Positions 6,759-15,551 are shown, counted from the stretch's first letter. The stretch is 45,415 nt of DNA from an uncultured Acidimicrobiales bacterium (GCA_938084885.1 CALKGG010000057.1:1-45415), one strand, 5' to 3'. The notes: generated by a model from the letters alone, not told the origin. Program-made: numbers and translations.

Positions 6759-6959
6759 GTTGATGCTGCCGCTGCCGCTGCCGCTGCCGCTGCCGCTGCC
6801 GCTGCCGCTGCTGTCGAGCGTGGTGTCTCCGAGGCCGAGTTGATCGCTGAACTAGTCAAGAGTGACCGGCCTCAACCAGCAGGCCGTGACGGCTTTTTGG
6901 GTTGCATGGATTCGGGTGATCCCGACTGGGCCGGAACCGCCGCACTGAACCAACGCTGA
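6759..6959 (+). pseudogene. Antitoxin C-terminal remnant with poly-alanine expansion
   Basis: The frame reads VD, then 17 alanines, then VERGVSEAELIAELV and GRDGFLGCMDSGDPDWAG to a stop at 6959. The non-repeat part resembles the C-terminus of CopG/VapB-type antitoxins (a helix ERGVSEAELI, then a toxin-wrapping tail with a G-x-G/DSG-x-x-D pattern). The N-terminal DNA-binding strand is missing; in its place is a GCTGCC tandem array. Upstream sequence in frame is only the antisense of vapB. No convincing start codon or ribosome site is seen, so this is called a relic rather than a gene. Confidence 0.45.
6765..6812 (+). repeat. (GCTGCC)7-GCTGCT microsatellite
   Basis: Seven perfect copies of GCTGCC followed by GCTGCT, 48 bp. 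In one plus frame it encodes only alanine. Such arrays change length by slipped-strand replication. Confidence 0.95.
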
Positions 6960-6981
6960 CGCCCCGGTCAGCGACGATCAA

Positions 6982-9042
6982 CTAAACGTCCAAGGCAGCA
7001 GCGTCGAACTCATCAGAATTCTTGATGATGTAGTCGCGGCGAACCGACACATCAGAGCCCATCAACACGTCGAACATCGTCTCGGCACGCTTACGTTCCT
7101 TCTCGGCATCATCGATCGTCAAACGACGAAGAATCCGCGTTTGCGGATTCAACGCAGCATGCTCCAACTCGTCAACGTTCATCTCGCCAAGACCCTTAAA
7201 CCGCTGCCACTTAATACTCTCAGCACGACGATTACCCTTCGTCAGCTCAGCGGTGATCTCGTCACGATGCTGCTCACTAAACGCCCGATACGTCTCGCCA
7301 CCGACCTTCGCACTGAACAACGGCGGCTGCGCAGCAAACACCTGCCCAGCCTCAATCAGCGGACGCATGTACTTATACAAAAGCGTCAACACCAGACACC
7401 GGATATGGCTGCCATCAACATCGGCGTCGCACAAGATAACAATACGCCCATACCGAGTCTGGGAAATATCGAAGTCCTTACCCGAACCCCCACCAATCGC
7501 CGTAAACAACGCCTGAGCCTCAGTGTTGTCCAGAACCTGCTTCAGCGTGGCCTTGCCCGCATTCACCACCTTGCCCCGAAGCGGCAGAACCGCCATGTAC
7601 TTCGCATCCCGGCCACGAATCGCCGGACCCGCAGCCGAATCACCCTCCACGATCAAAAGCTCCGACTCCGGGCCATGATCGCGGCAATCGGCCAACTTGC
7701 CCGGCATACCCGTGCTCCCCAGGCTCGCAACCTTCCGCTTGTTATCGAGCGCCTGCTTCGTGCTGACCCGGTTAATGACCGCAGTCGCGATCTTGTCCCG
7801 GATCGCATTGACATGGGTCTTCTTCGAACCCACACCATTAAACCAATCGACCATCCCTTGCTTGACGACGTCATACACAATCTTCTCGACCCCCGGAGTA
7901 CCCAGCTCTTGTTTGGTCTGGCCACGGAACTGCGGCTCGGGAAACGTCACCTTGCAAACCGCAATCAGTCCCTCTTGGACATCATCTTTTTGGGCCTTGT
8001 GCTTGTTGTTCTTTGCGAGCTTCGCCAGCTTTCGCATGTCCTTGAGCAACACATCGTTGACCGCACGATTCAGCGACTTCTCGAATCCCGAAAGGTGCGT
8101 GCCGCCCTCGCCAGTCGGAATCGTGTTCACGAACGTCACAACGTTCGTATCGAAACCATCGACCCAACGCATGGCAATGTCGACAGTGCACTCCCGCTCG
8201 ACGACCTGCATCTTGCCATTGACCGGCACCTTCTCCTCGAACGTATCGATACCCGACAAGGCAATAACGTCGGTAACCGGCGCCTTCTGGCCAACGAGGT
8301 CGTTGACAAGATCCTTCAAACCGCCCCGGCTAATAAACTCGACCGGATCCTTCCTCGACCCCGTCCGCTTATCTTCCAGAACAATCTTGAGACCCGGCAC
8401 GAGGAAACACGCAAGCTTCACCCGTGCAGTGACCTCGTCCCAATCGATCGCAGCTTCCGGATCGAAGATCTCGGTATCAGGCCAGAACCGGATACGGCTC
8501 CCCGTCTTCTTCGTCTTCGCAATCTTTTTGAGCTCGTGACCCTTCTTGAACGACGAACCAGTGAAGTGGCCGGGAACACGTTCGTTGAAATCGAGCGCCC
8601 ACGTGCTGCCCTGGCGATCAACCTCGGCTTTGAGTTTCACCGAAAGTGCATTCACGACCGACGCACCCACGCCATGAAGGCCGCCCGACGACGCATACGC
8701 ACCGCCGCCGAACTTGCCTCCCGCATGAAGCTCGGTAAGAACAACCTCCAACGCCGAAACCTTGCGCTTTGGATGCTTGTCGACAGGAATGCCACGGCCA
8801 TTGTCGGCAACCTCCACCGACCCGTCGCGATGAAAGGTGACAAACACCTTGTTCGCAAAGCCAGCAGCGGCCTCGTCGACAGCATTATCGATCAGCTCCC
8901 ACACAAGGTGCATAAGGCCAGCCGAGCCAGTGCCCCCGATATACATGCCGGGGCGTTTACGGACAGCTTCAAGACCTTCGAGAGTCTCGATAGAAGATGC
9001 GTCGTATTCGGATTGAGAAGCGTTCATTGTGGTGGTTGCCAT
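6982..9042 (-). CDS. parE: DNA topoisomerase IV subunit B (ParE / GyrB-like ATPase)
   Basis: A 686-residue GHKL ATPase subunit of a type IIA topoisomerase. N-terminal ATPase motifs are visible: ELIDNAVDEAAAG (catalytic Glu), DNGRGIPV and GGLHGVGASVVNALS, followed by the transducer domain, the TOPRIM motifs VEGDSAAG and DADVDGSHIR, PLRGKVVNAGKA, and the C-terminal QRFKGLGEMN. The ATG at 9042 (MATTTMNASQ) is preferred over a frame extension to 9123 that overlaps parC; it lies 43 bases after the parC stop. There is no large GyrB-type insertion. ParE drives ATP-dependent strand passage with ParC for chromosome decatenation. Order parC-parE suggests one transcript. Confidence 0.92.
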   Translation of the reverse strand: MATTTMNASQSEYDASSIETLEGLEAVRKRPGMYIGGTGSAGLMHLVWELIDNAVDEAAAGFANKVFVTFHRDGSVEVADNGRGIPVDKHPKRKVSALEVVLTELHAGGKFGGGAYASSGGLHGVGASVVNALSVKLKAEVDRQGSTWALDFNERVPGHFTGSSFKKGHELKKIAKTKKTGSRIRFWPDTEIFDPEAAIDWDEVTARVKLACFLVPGLKIVLEDKRTGSRKDPVEFISRGGLKDLVNDLVGQKAPVTDVIALSGIDTFEEKVPVNGKMQVVERECTVDIAMRWVDGFDTNVVTFVNTIPTGEGGTHLSGFEKSLNRAVNDVLLKDMRKLAKLAKNNKHKAQKDDVQEGLIAVCKVTFPEPQFRGQTKQELGTPGVEKIVYDVVKQGMVDWFNGVGSKKTHVNAIRDKIATAVINRVSTKQALDNKRKVASLGSTGMPGKLADCRDHGPESELLIVEGDSAAGPAIRGRDAKYMAVLPLRGKVVNAGKATLKQVLDNTEAQALFTAIGGGSGKDFDISQTRYGRIVILCDADVDGSHIRCLVLTLLYKYMRPLIEAGQVFAAQPPLFSAKVGGETYRAFSEQHRDEITAELTKGNRRAESIKWQRFKGLGEMNVDELEHAALNPQTRILRRLTIDDAEKERKRAETMFDVLMGSDVSVRRDYIIKNSDEFDAAALDV

Positions 9043-9085
9043 AGGTTCGTCTGCGTCGTGTGAAGAGATGGATAGAGGGTGCGGG

Positions 9086-11521
9086 TCAGAAACGGGACTG
9101 GCCAACAGCGAGGATCGGAACATCGGTTGCAGCGCTCACGAGATCGCGCCTAGTCGGTTCGAGGTCGATCGAAATTGGATCGGGTGCCGGCTTTGTTGGG
9201 TCGTCATCTGCACCAACCACCGCCAGCATGCCGTCGGTTGACCCAACGTGGGCATACACCAGCGCCTTCTCATTAGTGAAGCGGGTGATACGAACCCCAG
9301 CGCCCCCACGACCCTTCGAGTCGAACTCAGACGACGGCGTAAGTTTGGCCGTCCCCTTATCGGTCACGGTCAAGATTGGTTCGTCGGTCAGGATTGCCCC
9401 AGCCGCAATAACCTTTGAGCCATCGCGCAACTTCATCCCAGCAACGCCTCCAGCATTGCGACCCTGGCTACTGATGCCATCGACAGCAGTGCGAAGCACC
9501 TGACCATTGCTTGCAACGATGGCAATGTCTGCACCCGCAGGCGCAGTAAACGCAGCGACAAGCGTGTCCTGCGGTTTCAAACCAATCAGCTTCTGGCCTG
9601 GTCGAGTGCCAGCCACCTCGTCCGGAGTCAGCTGCTTGGCCACACCGTTCTCGGTCACCAGCACAAGATTCTCGGCCCCGTCAGACGTTGGAGCAACGAT
9701 CGTCAGCACCTCCTCGCCCTTGTTTGTGCCAAACAGCTTTCGCGTATCGGTGCCACGCGACCGGCCACCCACCTCGCCAACTTCCAAACCGAGCGCCAAA
9801 CGGGCAAGCCCTTCGTTTGTGACAGCAAAAATCGGCGAACGAGTGCTCGAAATCCGGCTCGCCACGATGACATCGTGCCTGCCAGGAACCGCCCGCTTTG
9901 CTCCCTCGGTCGGCGCCCGACCAACCATGCCACTGGTCGAAAGCGTCACCACACATGGCGTGTCGGCAATCTCGTCGTCGTCATTCTCAAAGGCGGTGAG
10001 ATCGAGCGTGGCGAACTCGTCCTCGGTCGTGATCTGTGTTCGACGATCGACGCCATACTCCTCCACGGCTGCCTTCAGCTCGCTGAGTACAACCGTTCGC
10101 TGCCGCTGCTCAGAGGCCAGAAGCTTCTGCGCATCGAGAATCATCGACTCGAGCTCGCTCGCTTCATCCTCAAGCTTTTGCACCTCGAGCGCAGTGAGGC
10201 GCCGGAGCGGCATATCGAGGATGTGCTTGGCCTGCGTCTCGCTGAGGTCGAGCTCGGCCATCAGCTGGCGTTCGGCCTCCGGGCCATCTTGGCTCGACCG
10301 GATGATCTCAATGACCCGGTCAATATTGTCGAGGGCAATCAGGATGCCGGCCACGATATGCAGGCGAGCTTCCCACTTCGAAAGCCGAAATTCGGTGCGG
10401 CGAACCACGACCTCGAGTCGATGATCGATGTAGTAATTGCACAGATCCCACAAACCAACCGTGGTTGGCACACCATCGACAAGCACCACGTTGTTGATAC
10501 CGAAAGTCTCCTCCAGCGGCGTCATTCGATACAGGTTCGCCAACACCGCCTTGGAACTCGCGCCCGGCCGAAGGTCGATCTGGATGCGAAGCGGATTGTT
10601 CTTGTCCGAGAGGTTCTTTGCGCCCTCACGCTCATCGACCCCAGGAAGCTTGCCCACCGACGCAAGCTCGTTGATCTTCGTGATGACCTTCTCGGGGCCG
10701 ACCATATACGGCAACTCGGTAATGACCAGCGCCTCGCGGCTACGGGTTAGCTTGACCGTCTCGGCCTTGGCACGAATACGAATCGTTCCACGACCGCCCT
10801 CGTAGGCGTCGCGCAAGCCGTCATCGATGAGAATGCCACCGCTCGGGAAATCCGGCCCCGGGAGCACCTCCATCAATTCGTCGACCGTCGGCTTAGGCCG
10901 ACGCTTCTTCATAACAAGCTCGATAGCGTCGGCCACCTCGCGCAGGTTATGTGTCGGCATATTCGTCGCCATACCGACCGCAATACCCGTTGTGCCGTTG
11001 ACTAACAGGTTCGGGATCAGCGCAGGAAGAACCGTTGGTTCTTCTCGCAAGCCATCGAAGGTCGACGTGAAATCGACCGTCTCCTCATCGATCTCGCTCA
11101 CCATGTCCATTGCGGCAGGAGACAACTTGCACTCGGTGTATCGATACGCAGCTGGCGGATGATCGAGCGAACCAAAGTTGCCCTGAGGAGTAATAAAGGT
11201 CAGGCCACGGGAGAAATCCTGGCCCATACGCACCAGCGTCTCGTAGATCGCGCCATCGCCATGCGGGTGAAACTTGCCCATCGTGTCACCAACGACACCA
11301 GCACACTTGCGGAAATCGGCGTTGGGGCGAATTCCCTGCTGGAGCATCGAGAAGAGAATGCGCCGCTGAACAGGCTTAAGGCCGTCCCGGACATCGGGAA
11401 TAGCGCGGGCGGTGATCACCGAAAGCGAGTACGCAAGGAAGCTCTCGCTCATCTCGTCGGCTACTGGCGTGTCGATGACCTCAGCGGCGAAGTCGTTGTT
11501 GAAGAGGCCGGGTTGGTCCAC
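9086..11521 (-). CDS. parC: DNA topoisomerase IV subunit A (ParC / GyrA-like)
   Basis: The breakage-reunion subunit, 811 residues from GTG 11521, chosen because GGGAG lies eight bases upstream; a TTG at 11536 is possible. Motifs: DGLKPVQRRILFSM, HPHGDGAIYETLVRMGQDFS, NFGSLDHPPAAYRYTE (the second Tyr, about 128, is the active-site nucleophile), a long coiled-coil region near residues 430-500, and C-terminal beta-pinwheel repeats (for example SSQGRNAGGVAGMKL). No GyrA box is seen at the start of the pinwheel, favouring ParC over GyrA. The quinolone-pocket residues are Gly90 and Glu94 where gyrases usually have Ser/Ala and Asp. Confidence 0.9.
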   Translation of the reverse strand: MDQPGLFNNDFAAEVIDTPVADEMSESFLAYSLSVITARAIPDVRDGLKPVQRRILFSMLQQGIRPNADFRKCAGVVGDTMGKFHPHGDGAIYETLVRMGQDFSRGLTFITPQGNFGSLDHPPAAYRYTECKLSPAAMDMVSEIDEETVDFTSTFDGLREEPTVLPALIPNLLVNGTTGIAVGMATNMPTHNLREVADAIELVMKKRRPKPTVDELMEVLPGPDFPSGGILIDDGLRDAYEGGRGTIRIRAKAETVKLTRSREALVITELPYMVGPEKVITKINELASVGKLPGVDEREGAKNLSDKNNPLRIQIDLRPGASSKAVLANLYRMTPLEETFGINNVVLVDGVPTTVGLWDLCNYYIDHRLEVVVRRTEFRLSKWEARLHIVAGILIALDNIDRVIEIIRSSQDGPEAERQLMAELDLSETQAKHILDMPLRRLTALEVQKLEDEASELESMILDAQKLLASEQRQRTVVLSELKAAVEEYGVDRRTQITTEDEFATLDLTAFENDDDEIADTPCVVTLSTSGMVGRAPTEGAKRAVPGRHDVIVASRISSTRSPIFAVTNEGLARLALGLEVGEVGGRSRGTDTRKLFGTNKGEEVLTIVAPTSDGAENLVLVTENGVAKQLTPDEVAGTRPGQKLIGLKPQDTLVAAFTAPAGADIAIVASNGQVLRTAVDGISSQGRNAGGVAGMKLRDGSKVIAAGAILTDEPILTVTDKGTAKLTPSSEFDSKGRGGAGVRITRFTNEKALVYAHVGSTDGMLAVVGADDDPTKPAPDPISIDLEPTRRDLVSAATDVPILAVGQSRF

Positions 11522-11705
11522 GGGTACTGCTCCCAAATTCGTTATCGATATGCGGGGGGATCGCTACGTTACGCCTCCGCGAGGTGCGTTCAAGTTCGAA
11601 CGTGCGTTCGCAGCAAATACCCTACCGGATTGACCGTAGCTGGAGCGCAGCGGCGACCGGTGGCACGGCGCAAAGATGACGAAACCGACCATCGGCAGAA
11701 CAGCA

Positions 11706-11935
11706 AAAAGCAAGAAGCCGAATTCAGTGGGAGACCATCCACTGAATTCGACTTCTATGACAGTGACACCCCGCCTGAAGGGACATTCTCGCCGGGGTGT
11801 CAGTTCTGTTGTTACTGCGATTTCGTGGTGTCCCGCAAAGAAGGAGGGGGACCGTGCGGGACACCAGAGCTTGTAGTGTTTCGATTTTTTGACGCCCCGC
11901 CAGCAGGGAGGGGGACTGTGCGGGGCGTCAGACAT
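11706..11935 (-). ncRNA. Candidate structured small RNA with C-rich hairpin loops
   Basis: Four consecutive stem-loops occupy this gap. Minus-strand order: 11930-11890 (11-bp perfect stem; loop carries GTCCCCCTCCC), 11866-11826 (12-bp perfect stem; loop carries GGTCCCCCTCC), 11802-11764 (10-bp perfect stem; loop carries TGTCCC), and 11756-11713 (11-bp stem GAATTCAGTGG extended by AGAAG/CTTCT), followed by TGCTTTTTG. The last resembles an intrinsic terminator on the minus strand. Hairpins with C-rich loops ending in a terminator recall the actinobacterial 6C sRNA, though I cannot confirm homology. No ORF of merit lies here. A leader role for parC is less likely because the terminator lies before it. 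Confidence 0.55.
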
Positions 11936-11971
11936 AGGTGCCGAGCATCGTTGATCGACACCGAGACATGC

Positions 11972-11992
11972 GGGGGTTGGTAGCCAACCCCC
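11972..11992 (-). terminator. Hairpin after the 12002-12247 gene
   Basis: GGGGGTTGG-TAG-CCAACCCCC is a perfect 9-bp stem with a 3-base loop, starting ten bases past the stop of the small minus-strand gene. No T run follows, so it is either a weak terminator or a 3'-end stabiliser separating that gene from the candidate sRNA. Confidence 0.45.
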
Positions 11993-12001
11993 AAGTTCGG
12001 G

Positions 12002-12247
12002 TTATGCGGCTTGGTAAGCGTCCTGCTTTGCGGCCAAGTAATTCTCGATGGACGGGGTGCTTGCGCCGAAGACGAGGGAGACGAGCTCGTCGGTGCGGTG
12101 ACTGGCCTCGCTGAGAAGGCGTTCGGCCCGAAGGCGATCTTCCATCTGCTCGGAGGTGACGGTGATCAACGCAGCGAGGTTGTCGATGCGGTCATTGGTG
12201 AGTTCGGAAATGTCGTTCTGTACTTCGATGTTTGTGTTGGTTTCCAT
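12002..12247 (-). CDS. Small helical hypothetical protein
   Basis: From ATG 12247 the product has 81 residues. AAAGGGA lies about seven bases upstream, which supports this start over the ATG at 12271. It is acidic and predicted almost entirely helical (ISELTNDRIDNLAALI, QMEDRLRAERLLSEASHRTD, PSIENYLAAKQDAYQ), with no cysteine, signal peptide or recognised domain. It is monocistronic and followed by a GC-rich hairpin. The function is unknown. Confidence 0.6.
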   Translation of the reverse strand: METNTNIEVQNDISELTNDRIDNLAALITVTSEQMEDRLRAERLLSEASHRTDELVSLVFGASTPSIENYLAAKQDAYQAA

Positions 12248-12419
12248 GTTGTGGTCCCTTTCGTGAACCATCCGAAGCGCTTGTGGTCTTCGTGCCGGGT
12301 ATTTGTTCCCGGTTCGTGCGCTTGTACTGGATTAAACGCCTAGGTCCCACGAACCATTCCGGAAGCCGTCCCCGTATCGCACTTGTTCATACGGTGGACG
12401 CTTTCTGTTCAGAACTCGG

Positions 12420-12469
12420 CGAATTTCGCGCGTAGACCACTCGATACATCACGTAACGCGCGAATTTCG
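12420..12469. repeat. Near-palindromic repeat in the divergent promoter region
   Basis: The 289-bp gap 12248-12536 separates divergent genes. In it, CGAATTTCGCGCGT (12420-12433) and ACGCGCGAATTTCG (12456-12469) carry CGCGCGT/ACGCGCG inverted arms, while GAATTTCG is repeated directly. This may be a regulator site for the VanZ-like gene about 70 bases downstream. I see nothing else in the gap. Confidence 0.4.
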
Positions 12470-12536
12470 GCACGGGAACAACAACCAGCACCATGACCAT
12501 CGACCGACGGATATCACCGCCCGAGCGAGGTACTGT

Positions 12537-13076
12537 GTGTCAATGGCCCGAAGCACCCTCCAGCGCGGCAAACACGAACAAACAACGACCCCGGCCAAAC
12601 CAACACGGTCCACTGCAGCCCGGTCGATCATCGCCGCGCTCACCGTGCTCGGCGTGGCCCTCGGCGTCGTCGCCGTGCTGTGGCTCAGCCTGTCGGCACG
12701 AGGCTTCGGCGTTGTCAACAACGCCGCCGATCAAGCAGCCGTCGTCGTCCGAGGCGTCGAATCAACCCTCGACACTAACATCATCGACCGCAGCGACATC
12801 CCCTGGGCCGCCGACGAAGTCGCCCACCTCGTTGGATGGGGCAGCGTCACGCTCGTCGCCGGCTTCCTCCTGCGATCTCGACGAAGCGTCGCCGACATCG
12901 CCGTTGGCGCCTTCGCAGCATCGTTCGCCGTCGAAGTGCTCCAAGGCGTCGCCACCACCTCGCGCACAATGTCTGCCGAAGACGTCAGTGCAAACGCCCT
13001 CGGCGTGATCTTGGCGCTAATGGTCCTCGTCGCCGCCGAACGGCTCATCCCAACACGAACCGCTGCCTCACGCTAA
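12537..13076 (+). CDS. VanZ-like membrane protein
   Basis: A 179-residue protein with a basic Thr-rich N-terminus, a first membrane segment at about 30-52 (IIAALTVLGVALGVVAVLWL), then the VanZ-type pattern: DEVAHLVGWGSVTLVAGFLL, FAVEVLQGVATTSRTMSAED and SANALGVILALMVLV, matching the H-x6-G, E-x-x-Q and D-x-x-x-N positions of the family. VanZ proteins are small membrane proteins linked in some species to teicoplanin tolerance; the role here is unknown. GTG 12537 has GCGAGG six bases upstream; ATG 12543 is an alternative. Confidence 0.75.
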   Translation: MSMARSTLQRGKHEQTTTPAKPTRSTAARSIIAALTVLGVALGVVAVLWLSLSARGFGVVNNAADQAAVVVRGVESTLDTNIIDRSDIPWAADEVAHLVGWGSVTLVAGFLLRSRRSVADIAVGAFAASFAVEVLQGVATTSRTMSAEDVSANALGVILALMVLVAAERLIPTRTAASR

Positions 13077-13096
13077 CTCCGCGTCACCGCACGTTG

Positions 13097-13693
13097 CTAG
13101 AGCGGACGTTCAGCGACCAGATCGATAAGCGCAGCGTTCCCAACGTGCGCCGTACCCGAGGTTTGCTCCCGCTCGTAACTCGCCAAACGCAGAATGTTCC
13201 AATCGCCAAACGCCTCAACAAGCATCTCGCGGGTGTACATGTTCTCCGCAACCGGAGGGCCACCAGTGCCACGGCCAACCTGTTCGGGAGTGAAACCGTG
13301 AAGGATCAACCGTCCACCCGGCGCCGTTGCCTTTCGAAGGTCAGCGAACTGGCCAGGACGCTGATCGGGCCCGGTGAACTGCACGAAGATCGCAACCACC
13401 AAATCGAACTGACGAGAAAAGTCCCAATCCGCCCAGTCAGAAACATACGCATCGATACTCACATCTTCTGAAACAGCCAACGCTCGAGAACGCTGAGCAG
13501 CGGTCGGAGAGATATCGAACGACGACACCTCAAACCCACACGTCGCAAGGAACACCGCGTTTCGCCCCTCGCCATCGCCAACACACAGAGCGCTCGTCGC
13601 CCCCGCACGAGCCCACGGATTCTCGCGAAGGATATGTGCAGGCTCCCGTCCAAAAAGATAGTCGTCGTGATTCTTGTACCGGTCTTCCCACAT
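13097..13693 (-). CDS. Class I SAM-dependent methyltransferase
   Basis: From MWEDRYKNHD (ATG 13693) the product has 198 residues. Motif I is ALCVGDGEGRNAVFLA, with an acidic residue after strand 2 (SSFDISPTA); VSDWADWDF and FDLVVAIFVQF follow, then GGRLILHGF. The layout and the WEDRY start resemble TehB/thiopurine-type small-molecule methyltransferases. The frame extends to 13747, but the MWEDRY start is typical of the family. The motif has GDGEG in place of the usual GCGEG. The substrate cannot be told. Confidence 0.82.
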   Translation of the reverse strand: MWEDRYKNHDDYLFGREPAHILRENPWARAGATSALCVGDGEGRNAVFLATCGFEVSSFDISPTAAQRSRALAVSEDVSIDAYVSDWADWDFSRQFDLVVAIFVQFTGPDQRPGQFADLRKATAPGGRLILHGFTPEQVGRGTGGPPVAENMYTREMLVEAFGDWNILRLASYEREQTSGTAHVGNAALIDLVAERPL

Positions 13694-13770
13694 GGGCGAC
13701 ACGCTACCGGTGAGCGCCACCGTCCCTTGCGTCGTGCGGCGTGACAAGAGTCGGCAACACCGCGAACCGT

Positions 13771-14565
13771 CTAACTGCGCTCAAATGTTCGAACCGCAAG
13801 CGTCGCCGCCACCGCAAAGATGCCAGCAATCCACACAAGAGCCCAAAACCACGACGAGCCAAGATCGGTGCCGTTAAAGAGTGCCCGCATCGTGTCGGCC
13901 GTCAGCGTCACGGGTTGGCGCGACGCAAACGCTTGAAGCCACTCGGGCATGTTCTCAACAGGGGCGAAAGTCGACGCCGCAAATACCAGCGGAAACACCG
14001 GAATGAACGCTGCTGCCTGCACCGCTTCAACGTCGCGCACCTTCAACGCCATAAACGTAAAGACCCACGTGAACGCATGAGCAAACGCCACACCGAGTGC
14101 AATCCCCGCAACAAGCGCCAAGACGCCACCACCAGGCCGGAACCCGAGCGCAAACCCCACCGCCACCACAACAACAGCGGTGATCAGCGACCGCACCGCA
14201 TCGGCCAATGTCCGGCCGATCAACACCGCCGACCGTCGCATCGGCAGCGAACGGAAACGATCGATCGCCCCCGACTCGAGGTCTTGGGCCAACCCAATCG
14301 CGGTGTTACTGCCAGCGAATAGCGACGTCTGCACGAGTACACCAGGCACGAGGTAATTGATGTAACTCACCCCCGTCTCGATCGAACCGCCAAACACAAA
14401 GTTGAACAAGAACACGAACATCAGCGGTTGAATCGTCGAAAACACAATGACCTGTGGGGTGCGGCTGAGCCGCAGCAGATTGCGTCGAGTCATCGTTACC
14501 GCGTCACCGAACAGGCTCGGCCGGCTGATCGCTTGCGCCGCATCCGGGCGAATTGCAGTGCTCAT
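13771..14565 (-). CDS. ABC-2 type transporter permease (DrrB-like)
   Basis: A 264-residue integral membrane protein with about six hydrophobic segments and the ABC-2 features of DrrB exporters: RNLLRLSRTPQVIVFSTIQP near the N-terminus and a conserved FAASTFAPVENMPEWLQAFA loop before the last membrane segment. It begins two bases after the stop of the ATPase gene, so the two form one exporter operon. Such pairs export hydrophobic compounds such as antibiotics or lipids; the substrate here is unknown. Confidence 0.88.
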   Translation of the reverse strand: MSTAIRPDAAQAISRPSLFGDAVTMTRRNLLRLSRTPQVIVFSTIQPLMFVFLFNFVFGGSIETGVSYINYLVPGVLVQTSLFAGSNTAIGLAQDLESGAIDRFRSLPMRRSAVLIGRTLADAVRSLITAVVVVAVGFALGFRPGGGVLALVAGIALGVAFAHAFTWVFTFMALKVRDVEAVQAAAFIPVFPLVFAASTFAPVENMPEWLQAFASRQPVTLTADTMRALFNGTDLGSSWFWALVWIAGIFAVAATLAVRTFERS

Positions 14566-14567
14566 CT

Positions 14568-15512
14568 TCAGCTCTCCTCTACGGTTGGCGCATCGCCGGT
14601 GAGCGACAAGAACACATCGTCGAGCGACGGACGCTGAATCGCAATCTCGGCAAGCTCGATCCCGGCACGGTCGAGCTCGGCGGCAACCCGAACCAACGAA
14701 TCGACCTTGTTGTTGACCGGCGCCGACACCGACCCCGAATCGGTAAGGCGGGCTTCATTTCCCGTCACTGTCGCCACGATCTCGCACAACGCAATAAGCG
14801 AGTTCCGATCGACCGGAGCCGCAACAAGCACATCGCCGCCCATTCGCTGTTTCAACTCGTCGGCGGTGCCCTCGGCAATGACACGGCCCGATTCAATGAC
14901 CGAGATCTCATCGGCCAGCTCATCGGCCTCCTCGAGGTATTGCGTTGTTAGCAACACCGTTGCTCCCTCGTCGACGAGCTCACGGAGGAACTCCCACAAC
15001 TCGATACGAGTACGCGGATCAAGACCGGTCGTTGGCTCGTCGAGCACGAGAACTTTCGGACGGCCAACGAGGCTGGCGCCCAAGTCGAGCCGACGGCGCA
15101 TACCCCCCGAATAGGTGCGCACGAGCCGATCGCCAGCGTCGGTCAGCGACAACCGTTCGAGCGCTTCGGAGGCACGCTTCTTCGCAACGGCCTTGGGCAA
15201 CTGGTACAAACGGCCAACAATCTCCAGGTTCTCACGACCCGTCAACAGATTGTCGACCGCGGCATATTGACCAGCGAGCCCAATCCGGCTCCGCACCTCG
15301 TTGGGCTGGTTGCACACGTCAAAGCCATCGATCACGGCGGTCCCGGCAGTCGGCGTAAGCAGCGTCGTCAGGACACTCACCAACGTAGTTTTGCCCGCCC
15401 CATTCGGACCGAGAAGCGCGCGAACCTCACCATCGGCAACCAACAGATCCACCCCATCGAGTGCTTTGACCGAACCAAAGCTGACTTCGATACCGCGGGC
15501 GTGGATCATCAT
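14568..15512 (-). CDS. ABC transporter ATP-binding protein (DrrA-like)
   Basis: A 314-residue ATPase with Walker A GPNGAGKTT, Q-loop RIGLAGQYAAVD, signature YSGGMRRRLDLGASL, Walker B VLVLDEPTTGLD and switch His replaced by Gln in TTQYLEEADELAD, as is usual in the DrrA group. A C-terminal DUF4162-type extension (RPSLDDVFLSLTGD) is present. It powers the adjacent permease. ATG 15512 and ATG 15509 are both possible starts. Confidence 0.92.
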   Translation of the reverse strand: MMIHARGIEVSFGSVKALDGVDLLVADGEVRALLGPNGAGKTTLVSVLTTLLTPTAGTAVIDGFDVCNQPNEVRSRIGLAGQYAAVDNLLTGRENLEIVGRLYQLPKAVAKKRASEALERLSLTDAGDRLVRTYSGGMRRRLDLGASLVGRPKVLVLDEPTTGLDPRTRIELWEFLRELVDEGATVLLTTQYLEEADELADEISVIESGRVIAEGTADELKQRMGGDVLVAAPVDRNSLIALCEIVATVTGNEARLTDSGSVSAPVNNKVDSLVRVAAELDRAGIELAEIAIQRPSLDDVFLSLTGDAPTVEES

Positions 15513-15551
15513 GAGTCCGAACGCTATCTGCCAGCGCCGACAACGAGATTG

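Noticed and set aside
6765-6812. Possible CRISPR-like or satellite array
   Set aside because: The 6-bp units have no spacers; this is a simple microsatellite.
7141-9063. 640-residue open frame on the plus strand
   Set aside because: It lies entirely antisense to parE, has Arg/Leu/His-rich composition typical of the complement of a GC-rich gene, and shows no domain.
9086-11521. Annotation as housekeeping gyrA (with 6982-9042 as gyrB)
   Set aside because: No GyrA box at the start of the C-terminal pinwheel, and gene order A then B without recF/dnaN neighbours; topoisomerase IV is preferred, though gyrase is not fully excluded.
11539-11983. Plus and minus frames in the gap upstream of parC as small proteins
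   Set aside because: They run through the perfect hairpin stems and have no ribosome sites; the structural signal explains the region better.
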